NCBI GenBank assembly: GCA_947458275.1
Contig: CANGYR010000003.1
Span: forward strand, 1 to 64,000
DNA length: 64,000 bases
Reading direction: 5' to 3'
Source of the DNA: Chitinophagaceae bacterium
GTDB taxonomy: Bacteria > Bacteroidota > Bacteroidia > Chitinophagales > Chitinophagaceae
Below are positions 28,699-36,428 of the stretch, one piece after another (position 1 is the first letter of the stretch; the number at the start of each line of letters is the position of its first letter). The notes under the pieces are model-generated. The model had not been told where the DNA came from and searched no databases. It saw only the letters and a program-made list of their open reading frames with translations. Both the position numbers and the translations under genes were made by a program.

Positions 28699-28728
28699 CA
28701 ACCACACTAAACTGCTTAGACTTATTAT

Positions 28729-29439
28729 ATGGGAAGGATATTTGAAGTACGAAAAAGTGCCATGTTTGCCCGCTGGGATAAAATGGCGAAAAACTTTACC
28801 CGAATTGGAAAGGAGATTGCCATTGCCGTCAAAAACGGAGGTCCCGATCCTGACAACAACCCTGCATTAAGAAGATGCTATATCAACGCCAAGGCATGTA
28901 ATATGCCAAAAGACAGGGTTGAGGCTGCGATAAAAAGGGCTATGGGTAAAGACACCACTAATTATGATGAAATTGTTTATGAAGGGTATGCCCCTCATGG
29001 AGTAGCAGTTATGGTAGAAACCGCAACAGATAATTCCACCAGAACCGTGGCAAATGTAAGAATGCATTTCACCAAAGGAGGCGGCACACTCGGCACTAGT
29101 GGAAGTGTTGCTTTTACCTTCAACCGAATGGGTGAATTCAAAGTTAAAAATAACGGACTAAATACAGATGACCTGGAACTGGAACTCATTGACTTCGGAC
29201 TGGAAGAAATTGGTGAAGACAGCGAAGGAAATATCATCATCAGAACTGCCTTCAATGAATTTGGGAATATGAATAAAGCACTCGAAGAAAAAGGAATTGA
29301 AGTCATCACAGCAGAGCTTACCAGAATCCCTACAACTACTGTAGAGCTGAATGAAGAGCAGTCGCAGGAAGTTTTAAAAATGGTAGATAAGTTAGAGCAG
29401 GATGATGATGTGCAGAAGGTATATCACAACTTAAAATAA
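28729..29439 (+). CDS. yebC: YebC/PmpR (TACO1) family protein
   Basis: Members act as DNA-binding regulators or ribosome-associated factors that ease translation of difficult motifs. The 236-residue protein has the family blocks [36 protein letters not shown] shortened here to its order along residues 37-72, then [14 protein letters not shown] and [12 protein letters not shown]. The N-terminus reads [21 protein letters not shown] in place of the common MSGHSKW form, a variant I associate with Bacteroidota. It is a stand-alone gene, convergent with the channel gene at a gap of 6 nt. Confidence 0.93.
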   Translation: MGRIFEVRKSAMFARWDKMAKNFTRIGKEIAIAVKNGGPDPDNNPALRRCYINAKACNMPKDRVEAAIKRAMGKDTTNYDEIVYEGYAPHGVAVMVETATDNSTRTVANVRMHFTKGGGTLGTSGSVAFTFNRMGEFKVKNNGLNTDDLELELIDFGLEEIGEDSEGNIIIRTAFNEFGNMNKALEEKGIEVITAELTRIPTTTVELNEEQSQEVLKMVDKLEQDDDVQKVYHNLK

Positions 29440-29445
29440 CCCTTC

Positions 29446-30066
29446 TTAATTTCTCTTTGTATAAAACAACGGCAACATTATTTTATACTTTACCGCAAGC
29501 GATCGGATTGCGAAAATAATGAGTATGCAAACAATTTTGGATACATCCGTATTTAAATTCGTTTCTTTCAGAAGAAAATAAATAAACCCTCCGGACAGAC
29601 TTGCTACCGCATACAATTCTTTCCTGAATACCAGAGGTACCTGATTCAGTAATACATCTCTGATTACACCTCCAAAGCAGGCAGTTATGGTGCCCAGTGC
29701 AATACACACAACCATGCTTAATTCTTGCTGAACAGCCAATTCTATACCCAATATCGTATAAAATCCGAGCCCTAAAGCATCAAAAAGAAAAAGTGTCGTG
29801 GTAAGTTTCCTGAGATATTTTTCAAAAAACATCGCTCCGAAAGCAGCCGCAAGGATTGCATAGATGGTTGTCAAATTTCTTAACCAGCCCACCGGCAAAT
29901 TACCAATCATGATGTCTCTCAGTGTACCGCCGCCTATGGCAGTTACAAATGAAATTATAAGTACACCGAAAGGATCCAGCTTTTTTTTCATAGCGAAGAA
30001 CGCACCGGATACAGCAAAGGAAAAAACTCCCAAAACCTCAATTAAATTAAGAAAGCTGTATTGCAT
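29446..30066 (-). CDS. TRIC/UPF0126 family membrane channel protein
   Basis: A 206-residue protein with seven hydrophobic segments made of two similar halves, each with a glycine-rich motif followed by RD: AIGGGTLRDI near residue 43 and ACFGGVIRDVL near residue 130. This is the trimeric intracellular cation channel (YadS-like) family, proposed to pass potassium or similar cations. It starts 13 nt after the E1 dehydrogenase gene ends, so it is likely in that operon. Confidence 0.88.
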   Translation of the reverse strand: MQYSFLNLIEVLGVFSFAVSGAFFAMKKKLDPFGVLIISFVTAIGGGTLRDIMIGNLPVGWLRNLTTIYAILAAAFGAMFFEKYLRKLTTTLFLFDALGLGFYTILGIELAVQQELSMVVCIALGTITACFGGVIRDVLLNQVPLVFRKELYAVASLSGGFIYFLLKETNLNTDVSKIVCILIIFAIRSLAVKYKIMLPLFYTKRN

Positions 30067-30079
30067 AGATATTTATGTT

Positions 30080-32458
30080 CTATTCTGCCATCATCTCTTT
30101 CACCACACGAACCACATCTTCCGTATTGGGCTTGGAGAAATAATCCCCGTCACTTCCATATCCCGGCCGATGTGCCTGTGCAGAAAGGGTTCTGGGGGCA
30201 ACATCCAGCAGACGATACCCTTTTTGTTCTTCAATCACTTTGTTATACATATAGGCCGTTGCACCGCCCGGAACATCCTCGTCAATAAAAAGAATGCGGT
30301 TGGTTTTGCGCAATGAAGAAACAATGATTTGATGGATATCAAATGGCAATAAAGTCTGCACATCCACCACCTCGCAGGAAATACCAAGTCTTTCAAGACG
30401 CTCAGCGGCTTCCTGAACTATTCGCAAAGTAGAGCCATAACTTACCAAGGTAATATCATCTCCCTCTTTCACAATTTCCGGAATACCTAACGGTATCGTA
30501 TATTCTAAAATATTTTCCGGTAATTTTTCCTTCAAACGATAACCATTCAAACACTCAACAATGATTCCGGGATCATTGCTTCTCAATAATGTGTTGTACA
30601 TCCCAACCGCCTGTGTCATATTTCTTGGAACACATATATACATTCCTCTAAGCGCGTGAACCATCATACCCATAGGCGAACCACTGTGCCATATACCTTC
30701 CAGCCTGTGCCCGCGGGTTCTTACAATCAGCGGAACACTCTGCTGTCCGGCTGTTCTGAAATGGGTGGTAGACACATCATCACTCAATGGCTGCAAACCA
30801 TACAATAAATAATCGAGGTATTGTATTTCCGCAATGGGTCTTAAACCCCTTAGCGCCATTCCTATTCCCTGGCCCATGATACTGAGCTCTCTGATACCGG
30901 TATCAAAAATCCGCTGGTTGCCATATTTCTGTTGCAAGCCACTGAAGCCCTGGTTTACATCTCCAATTTGCCCAAGGTCTTCTCCAAACGCCGCCACTTT
31001 GGGATTAGAAGCAAACAACTGATCAAAATATTTATTCAATACCTCATAACCATTTAATACCGGAGAATCTTCCTTGTATACAACCGGCACCTGAGGCACC
31101 TTGAGCGCAGATTTTGGGCCCTGGTTATACAAATACGAATTGTACAAATCCTCAGAAGATAATTTTAGCTTGAGATAATAATTTTTTATTTCAGTAGCGT
31201 CAACGCCATCCTGCTCAAGTAAATCAATTGCAATAGCCATTGACCTTAGCGCATCTCTGCGCAATGGATCTTTTATTGAAGACAACTCCTTAGCGAGTTC
31301 AGCAACCCCATTGTGATTTACTCCGGCTTGTTGAATCAAATCTATTGTCTGCGTGGTAATATTTTTTAATGGCTGTAAATAATTATTCCAGGCATTCTGT
31401 TTGCTTTCCTTTACAAGTCCCACTGCCTCTTGTTCAATTGCTGCTAATTCCTCTTCCTCAGCAAGGGCATTCTGTAAAATCCATGATCTCATTTGTTTGA
31501 TGCAGTCCCACTCTTTTTCCCATGCAAGACGTTCGGAGTCCTTATATCTTTCATGGCTTCCGGACGTGGAATGACCCTGAGGCTGTGTAATCTCTTCTAC
31601 ATGAAATAAAGCAGGAGTATGTGTATCTCTGATTTTCTGTATGCCATGTTCAATGATTTCACACATGCCGGCATAATCCCAACCCTTAAGTTTGTAGATG
31701 TCAATACCATTGGTTCCTTCTTTGGTTTGCAAACCCGACAAAGCATCGGAAATCGATGACTTGGTAGTCTGATATTTTTTGGGCACCGATATTCCATAGC
31801 CGTCATCCCAAACAAAAACAGCCAGAGGAACCTGCAATACACCGGCTGCATTCATGGTCTCCCAAAAATGCCCTTCACTCGTAGAAGCATCTCCTATGGT
31901 ACAAAAGCACACTTCATCCCCTTTATTGCTCAAGTTGCTGAATTCATGCAAACCTTCCACATTTCTAAAAAGCTTGGAAGCAAAGGCAAGTCCTAATCCA
32001 CGCACCATCTGACCTGCCGTAGGAGCAATATCGCTGGAAACGTTTTTTAACTTCGCAAGCTCCAGCCAATTACCATCCTCATCTACCAGTTTACTGGCAA
32101 AATGCGCATTCATCTGACGCCCTGCACCAAAAGGCTCATTCTTTACATCAGAATCTGCATATAACTGAGAAAAAAACTGCTCGATAGTTGCCAGTTTGCT
32201 GGCAAACATGAAAGTCTGATCGCGATAGTAACCAGACCTGAAATCACCGGGTTTGAAAAATTTAGCCATAGCAACCTGAGCCACTTCCTTTCCGTCACCA
32301 AAAATTCCGAATTTGGCCTTTCCGGTTAATACCTCCTTTCTTCCCATCAAGCTGGCTTCCCGGCTCTCGCAACAAATCTTGTAATCTTTTAAAACTTCAT
32401 TCTTAAAATGCTCAAAACTCAACTGGTCTTGAGAAACTTCTTTTTGTACAGCACTCAT
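30080..32458 (-). CDS. 2-oxoisovalerate dehydrogenase E1, fused alpha and beta subunits
   Basis: The E1 part of a branched-chain 2-oxoacid dehydrogenase complex, which decarboxylates 2-oxo acids using thiamine diphosphate. In this 792-residue protein the alpha domain (about 1-390) has the cofactor motif GDASTSEGHFWETMNAA and DDGYGIS. The beta domain (about 440-792) has FGEDLGQIGDVNQGFSGL and the EDVPGGA-type C-terminal region. I choose the ATG at 32458: the TTG at 32494 lies upstream of the -7 box TATTTTTG at 32477-32484. E2 and E3 genes are not in the window. Confidence 0.92.
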   Translation of the reverse strand: MSAVQKEVSQDQLSFEHFKNEVLKDYKICCESREASLMGRKEVLTGKAKFGIFGDGKEVAQVAMAKFFKPGDFRSGYYRDQTFMFASKLATIEQFFSQLYADSDVKNEPFGAGRQMNAHFASKLVDEDGNWLELAKLKNVSSDIAPTAGQMVRGLGLAFASKLFRNVEGLHEFSNLSNKGDEVCFCTIGDASTSEGHFWETMNAAGVLQVPLAVFVWDDGYGISVPKKYQTTKSSISDALSGLQTKEGTNGIDIYKLKGWDYAGMCEIIEHGIQKIRDTHTPALFHVEEITQPQGHSTSGSHERYKDSERLAWEKEWDCIKQMRSWILQNALAEEEELAAIEQEAVGLVKESKQNAWNNYLQPLKNITTQTIDLIQQAGVNHNGVAELAKELSSIKDPLRRDALRSMAIAIDLLEQDGVDATEIKNYYLKLKLSSEDLYNSYLYNQGPKSALKVPQVPVVYKEDSPVLNGYEVLNKYFDQLFASNPKVAAFGEDLGQIGDVNQGFSGLQQKYGNQRIFDTGIRELSIMGQGIGMALRGLRPIAEIQYLDYLLYGLQPLSDDVSTTHFRTAGQQSVPLIVRTRGHRLEGIWHSGSPMGMMVHALRGMYICVPRNMTQAVGMYNTLLRSNDPGIIVECLNGYRLKEKLPENILEYTIPLGIPEIVKEGDDITLVSYGSTLRIVQEAAERLERLGISCEVVDVQTLLPFDIHQIIVSSLRKTNRILFIDEDVPGGATAYMYNKVIEEQKGYRLLDVAPRTLSAQAHRPGYGSDGDYFSKPNTEDVVRVVKEMMAE

Positions 32459-32476
32459 AAGCAATTTATTATGGCG

Positions 32477-32484
32477 CAAAAATA
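32477..32484 (-). promoter_or_regulatory. Promoter -7 box of the E1 dehydrogenase gene
   Basis: TATTTTTG read leftward fits the consensus and lies 18 nt before the ATG at 32458. It would exclude the longer TTG start. Confidence 0.5.
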
Positions 32485-32586
32485 AGTCATTCAACCCGGT
32501 TTGTTAAAAAACTGCAAACAGTTTATAGCAATTTTCACGTTAATTAAACGTTTTTGTAACTTTATAATCTAATTCCGGCCTTGGGT

Positions 32587-33051
32587 ATGAAAAAACTTAT
32601 AATTCTTTGTTTTTTGACATTTTTTGCCTCTTTCGTTTATGCCCAGCATGAAGGCCATAACCATGCGGCAGAGACTACAAAAGAAGTAAAAGGAGCATTA
32701 TTGGTGAAAGAAGATACGTTTAATTTTGGTAAAATTCCTCAAGGAAAACCAGTGCATCATAATTTCGAGGTGGTAAATAACGGTACTACGCCTCTGAAAA
32801 TCAATAACGTACAGGCAAGTTGCGGTTGCACCACTCCGGAATGGGAAAAAGACAAAGAAATCAAATCGGGCGAAAGAAGTATCATTAAAGTTGGATACAA
32901 TGCTGCTTCAGAAGGTACTTTTAACAAGACAATCACCATCACCTATGACGAAACGCAAACTAAAATATTAAGCATAAAAGGGGAAGTCTGGAAAACACCT
33001 GCAGCGAGCGCTCCCTCAAATTCTGCGGTAAATTCATTGAAAGAATTATAA
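32587..33051 (+). CDS. DUF1573 secreted protein, copy 1
   Basis: A 154-residue exported protein (signal peptide to about residue 19, FVYAQ) with a short His-rich stretch after it (HEGHNH). The rest is one DUF1573 immunoglobulin-like domain: FNFGKIPQGKPVHHNFEVVNNG, then SCGCTTPEW and a closing beta-strand ITIKGEV-like segment (LSIKGEV). Function is unknown; such domains are abundant in Bacteroidota envelopes. The ATG at 32587 is preferred over the TTG two codons earlier. A paralogue follows after 43 nt. Confidence 0.88.
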   Translation: MKKLIILCFLTFFASFVYAQHEGHNHAAETTKEVKGALLVKEDTFNFGKIPQGKPVHHNFEVVNNGTTPLKINNVQASCGCTTPEWEKDKEIKSGERSIIKVGYNAASEGTFNKTITITYDETQTKILSIKGEVWKTPAASAPSNSAVNSLKEL

Positions 33052-33094
33052 TTAACCAAATAAAAAAGCTATTTTTAAACTAAAAAACAAAACA

Positions 33095-33643
33095 ATGAAA
33101 AAGATCATACTATCACTGGCTGTATTACTGACTACAGGAGGATTATTCGCTCAATCTGCAACAGAAGCTCCCAAAAAGAAAGCAGACGAAGTTGGAAAAT
33201 TCAAATCAGATGTAATTGAGATGGGTAAAATAAAACAAGACAATCCAACTACTGCTGTGTTTGAAGTTACCAATATCAGCAACGAGCCGTTAATCATTGA
33301 GCAGGCTAATCCTACATGTGGTTGTACTATCGGCGACTACACCAAAGAGCCGATCGCTCCCGGTAAAACAGGAACTATCAAAGCAACTTATAACGCCAAA
33401 AACATTGGTATATTCGAAAAACGTCTGTCAGTTAAATTTGCGGGCATTGATGAAATTAAGAGCATAACCATCAAAGGAGAAGTACTAAAACCTGAAGAAA
33501 CTGCATCTGCACCATCGGCTGCACCTGCGACTCCCGCTGTTCCTGCTCAAGCAAAAACAGAAATCAAAGCAGAAAAAGCTGCTGCCGTGGCAAAGGATAA
33601 AGCGCCTGCAAAAAAATCAAAAGTAAAACAAGGATCTAAATAG
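33095..33643 (+). CDS. DUF1573 secreted protein, copy 2, with Ala/Lys-rich tail
   Basis: A 182-residue protein with a signal peptide (to about residue 20, LFAQS) and a DUF1573 domain with the same landmarks as the gene before: IEMGKIKQDNPTTAVFEVTN, then PTCGCTIGDY and ITIKGEV. It ends in a low-complexity tail of about 50 residues rich in Ala, Pro and Lys, likely disordered or cell-wall binding. The pair looks like a tandem duplication that diverged. Confidence 0.88.
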   Translation: MKKIILSLAVLLTTGGLFAQSATEAPKKKADEVGKFKSDVIEMGKIKQDNPTTAVFEVTNISNEPLIIEQANPTCGCTIGDYTKEPIAPGKTGTIKATYNAKNIGIFEKRLSVKFAGIDEIKSITIKGEVLKPEETASAPSAAPATPAVPAQAKTEIKAEKAAAVAKDKAPAKKSKVKQGSK

Positions 33644-33660
33644 TTTGTGCTAAAAAATAT

Positions 33661-33694
33661 AAAACGGCTCAGCATTTTGATGCTGAGCCGTTTT
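33661..33694. terminator. 15-bp hairpin terminator between convergent genes
   Basis: Arms 33661-33675 and 33680-33694 are perfectly complementary with loop TTTG and flanking A4/T4. It ends the DUF1573 pair rightward and the DUF2490 gene leftward. Confidence 0.88.
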
Positions 33695-33705
33695 ATTTAA
33701 AAAAC

Positions 33706-34422
33706 TTAATTGTCTTTCAAGTCTATATCGATATCGCCATTGGCTGTTTTACTTCGAAAGAATTCTATAAAATAACCAATCTGCAAAAATTGTCTGCCGG
33801 TTTCATCATTAATTTTATAATCAAATTGATACAAATAACCTGCCTGTAGAGTACTATTTTTGGAGGGCTTGTAATTAAATGCAATCAAAAATCTGTTTCG
33901 CTCAAAATAAGGTTCTCTGTTTGTGAAGAAAAGTTCATTACTTGCACTGATTTGAAAAGGCTTATAGTGATTTTTTATTTTACCAAAAGGATATGACAAG
34001 CCAAATCTATACCGGAATCTATTTCGAAAACCATTACTCGTAAACCTTAATTCTGTTCGGTAACGCTGTTCAATTTTTACGCCGTTTATTTTTGAGGAAA
34101 CCATTACCTGAGGCCAAATCCTCAATTCATCATTTGCTTTGGGCTTTACAAAATTTCCATCTTCTTTGTAAGTTTGATAGCTACCCAGACCCAGGGAGAA
34201 TTTCAAATTTTCAAATGCTTTGAAATTTATTCCACCTTTGTATTCATAATAATGAAAATTATCGTAAAATTTTAATGAACGTATTTGAGCTTCTCCAAAA
34301 ACACTCCATCTATCATTTACATTATACTTTAGATTCAGAATATTCCAGCTTCCTAATGATGTATTTTGCCCGAAACATGACAAGGAGATAGCAAAGAGAA
34401 TTAAACATAAAAGTTTACGCAT
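33706..34422 (-). CDS. DUF2490 outer-membrane beta-barrel-like protein
   Basis: A 238-residue protein with a signal peptide (to about residue 19, CFGQN). The rest is a series of alternating amphipathic strands with aromatic girdle residues ending in FIEFF-type beta signal, the plan of a small outer-membrane barrel. The pattern, for example GSWNILNLKYNVNDRWSVFGE, is that of DUF2490. No function is established. Its start overlaps the 3' end of the TerC gene by 8 bp, so the two are co-translated. Confidence 0.8.
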   Translation of the reverse strand: MRKLLCLILFAISLSCFGQNTSLGSWNILNLKYNVNDRWSVFGEAQIRSLKFYDNFHYYEYKGGINFKAFENLKFSLGLGSYQTYKEDGNFVKPKANDELRIWPQVMVSSKINGVKIEQRYRTELRFTSNGFRNRFRYRFGLSYPFGKIKNHYKPFQISASNELFFTNREPYFERNRFLIAFNYKPSKNSTLQAGYLYQFDYKINDETGRQFLQIGYFIEFFRSKTANGDIDIDLKDN

Positions 34423-35107
34423 CCTTTTTTACAGTTTTCATTTGAATAATGTCCACCAGAAAAGCAAATGCCATAGAAAAATAAATATATCCTTTGGGTA
34501 TTTCGAAATTAAAGCCCTCCGCAAGAAGGGATACGCCAATCATCATCAGAAAACATAAAGCCAATATTTTAAACGATGGATGCTTTCTGATAAATTCGCT
34601 GATTGGCTTGGATGCAAACAGCATAATGATTACCGTAACAATCACAGCAGTGTACATTACCCATAGCTCCTGCACCATTCCGACTGCAGTTATTATTGAA
34701 TCAACAGAAAATACCAAATCCAGTATGATCACTTCCGAAAGCAAACTATTGAAACTATTGGTTTTGGGAAGATGAGGAGAATCATCTTTACTGATCTCTG
34801 TCTTGTGGTATATTTCCTTTGTGCTTTTGTAAACCAAAAACAAACCGCCTGCAATCAGTATTAGACCTTTCCCGGAAAAATTAATATCAAACAACGTGAA
34901 TAATGTTTTGTCCAATTTCAAAATCCAGGAAATAAAAGCAAGCAGACATAATCTCATTAGCATTGCAAGCCCGATACCCCAAAAACGAAGTTTGTTTCTG
35001 TCATGCTCAGGAAGTTTATCGGCGAGAATTGAAATGAAAATAATATTGTCTATACCAAGAATTACTTCGAGAGCAATCAGCGAAATCAAAGGAATAATTG
35101 CTTCCAT
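34415..35107 (-). CDS. TerC/YkoY family membrane protein
   Basis: A 230-residue inner-membrane protein with seven hydrophobic segments. It has the two acidic membrane motifs of TerC proteins: EVILGIDNIIF near residue 13-23 and DLVFSVDSIITAVG near 130-143. TerC relatives have been linked to tellurite resistance and to manganese or calcium export. No other ter genes are present, so a metal-ion role is more likely than tellurite resistance. Confidence 0.92.
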   Translation of the reverse strand: MEAIIPLISLIALEVILGIDNIIFISILADKLPEHDRNKLRFWGIGLAMLMRLCLLAFISWILKLDKTLFTLFDINFSGKGLILIAGGLFLVYKSTKEIYHKTEISKDDSPHLPKTNSFNSLLSEVIILDLVFSVDSIITAVGMVQELWVMYTAVIVTVIIMLFASKPISEFIRKHPSFKILALCFLMMIGVSLLAEGFNFEIPKGYIYFSMAFAFLVDIIQMKTVKKDA

Positions 35108-35214
35108 ACTTTTTTGTATTTTAGGTAATAGGGATGTGTAAAATTACATAATATGATATAAACAGGCATTCCTGATTTTATTTATTAAACCATCTTTAAA
35201 AACTTAACTCGCCT

Positions 35215-35222
35215 TATCTTTG
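35215..35222 (+). promoter_or_regulatory. Promoter -7 box 4 nt before the aminotransferase ATG
   Basis: TATCTTTG fits the consensus, with only CGCC between it and the ATG at 35227. Transcription would begin at or next to the start codon, suggesting a leaderless mRNA. No strong -33 box is seen. Confidence 0.55.
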
Positions 35223-35226
35223 CGCC

Positions 35227-36426
35227 ATGTTATCTATCAGTAAGCGCGGACAAGAAATGCCCGCATCACCTATCAGAAAGCTGGTTCCATTCGCAGAAGC
35301 AGCAAAAAAAAATGGCACGCACGTATTTCATCTGAATATCGGACAGCCAGATATTGAAACACCGCAGGCGTGTCTGGATGCAGTTAAGCACTCAAATCTG
35401 AAAGTATTAGAATACAGTCATAGTGCAGGTAACGAAAGTTACAGAAAAAAACTTGTACACTATTACGCGAAAAATAATATTGAACTTACGCATAATGATA
35501 TCATCATCACTACCGGAGGCAGCGAAGCAATCTTATTCGGATTTATGGCTTGCCTTGATGCCGGCGATGAAGTGATTATACCTGAGCCATTTTATGCTAA
35601 CTACAATGGTTTTGCTATTCAGGCCGATGTAAAAGTAATTCCCATCAGCAGTAAAATTGAAACAGGCTTTGCATTGCCGCCCATTGAGGATTTTGAAAAA
35701 GCCATCACCCCAAAAACGAAGGCAATAGTTGTTTGCAATCCAAACAATCCAACCGGCTACCTATATAGTGCTGCCGAAATGGAAATTCTAAAAGAAATTG
35801 TAATCAAACACAATCTTTTCTTATTTGCAGACGAAGCATATCGTGAATTTTGCTATGAAGGCACTCACACAAGTGCCATGCATTTAAATGGTGCTGAACA
35901 GCATGTTGTTCTGATGGATACCATTAGCAAAAGATACAGCGCTTGTGGCGGAAGAATCGGAGCGCTTGTAACAAAAAATAAAGATGTCCTCAATGCAGCT
36001 ATGAAATTTGCCCAGGCAAGACTCAGTCCTCCCTACTATGCCCAATTACTTGGCGAAGCTGCCATCGATTTACCGGATAATTATTTCGATACTACAAAAG
36101 CAGAGTATAAATTAAGAAGAGATACTATTGTGAAAAGGCTCAATGCTATGCCTGATGTATTTTGTCCCAATCCCGGCGGCGCTTTTTATGCCATGGCACG
36201 GTTACCCATAGACGATTCTGACAAGTTCTGTCAATGGCTGTTGGAATCGTTTACGCATAATGGCTCAACAGTCATGCTCGCACCTGCAACTGGATTTTAC
36301 AGCACAGCGGGTTTAGGAAAAAACGAAGTGCGACTTGCCTATGTATTGAATGTGGAGTCTATCAACAAAGCCATGGATTGCCTTGAAACTGCACTGTCAG
36401 AATATCCTGGAAGAATACAAGCTTAG
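35227..36426 (+). CDS. Class I/II pyridoxal-phosphate aminotransferase (aspartate type)
   Basis: A cytoplasmic transaminase, probably using aspartate or an aromatic amino acid. The 399-residue protein has the fold type I landmarks: TGGSEAILFG cofactor loop, VVCNPNNPTGY with the conserved Asn, DEAYREF with the pyridine-contacting Asp, and the PLP lysine in DTISKRYSACGGRIG near residue 237. Substrate choice cannot be read from sequence. It ends 2 nt from the end of the convergent DPP-IV gene. Its promoter box lies 4 nt before the ATG. Confidence 0.9.
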   Translation: MLSISKRGQEMPASPIRKLVPFAEAAKKNGTHVFHLNIGQPDIETPQACLDAVKHSNLKVLEYSHSAGNESYRKKLVHYYAKNNIELTHNDIIITTGGSEAILFGFMACLDAGDEVIIPEPFYANYNGFAIQADVKVIPISSKIETGFALPPIEDFEKAITPKTKAIVVCNPNNPTGYLYSAAEMEILKEIVIKHNLFLFADEAYREFCYEGTHTSAMHLNGAEQHVVLMDTISKRYSACGGRIGALVTKNKDVLNAAMKFAQARLSPPYYAQLLGEAAIDLPDNYFDTTKAEYKLRRDTIVKRLNAMPDVFCPNPGGAFYAMARLPIDDSDKFCQWLLESFTHNGSTVMLAPATGFYSTAGLGKNEVRLAYVLNVESINKAMDCLETALSEYPGRIQA

Positions 36427-36428
36427 CA

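Larger units (their letters stand above)
28468..28728. other. Intergenic region between queA and yebC
   Basis: No protein gene is visible. It holds a leftward terminator-like hairpin (28482-28515) with no annotated gene upstream of it, and a rightward -7 box at 28691-28698 for the yebC-type gene. The stretch between, about 28516-28690, could encode a small leftward RNA; this is inference only. Confidence 0.5.
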
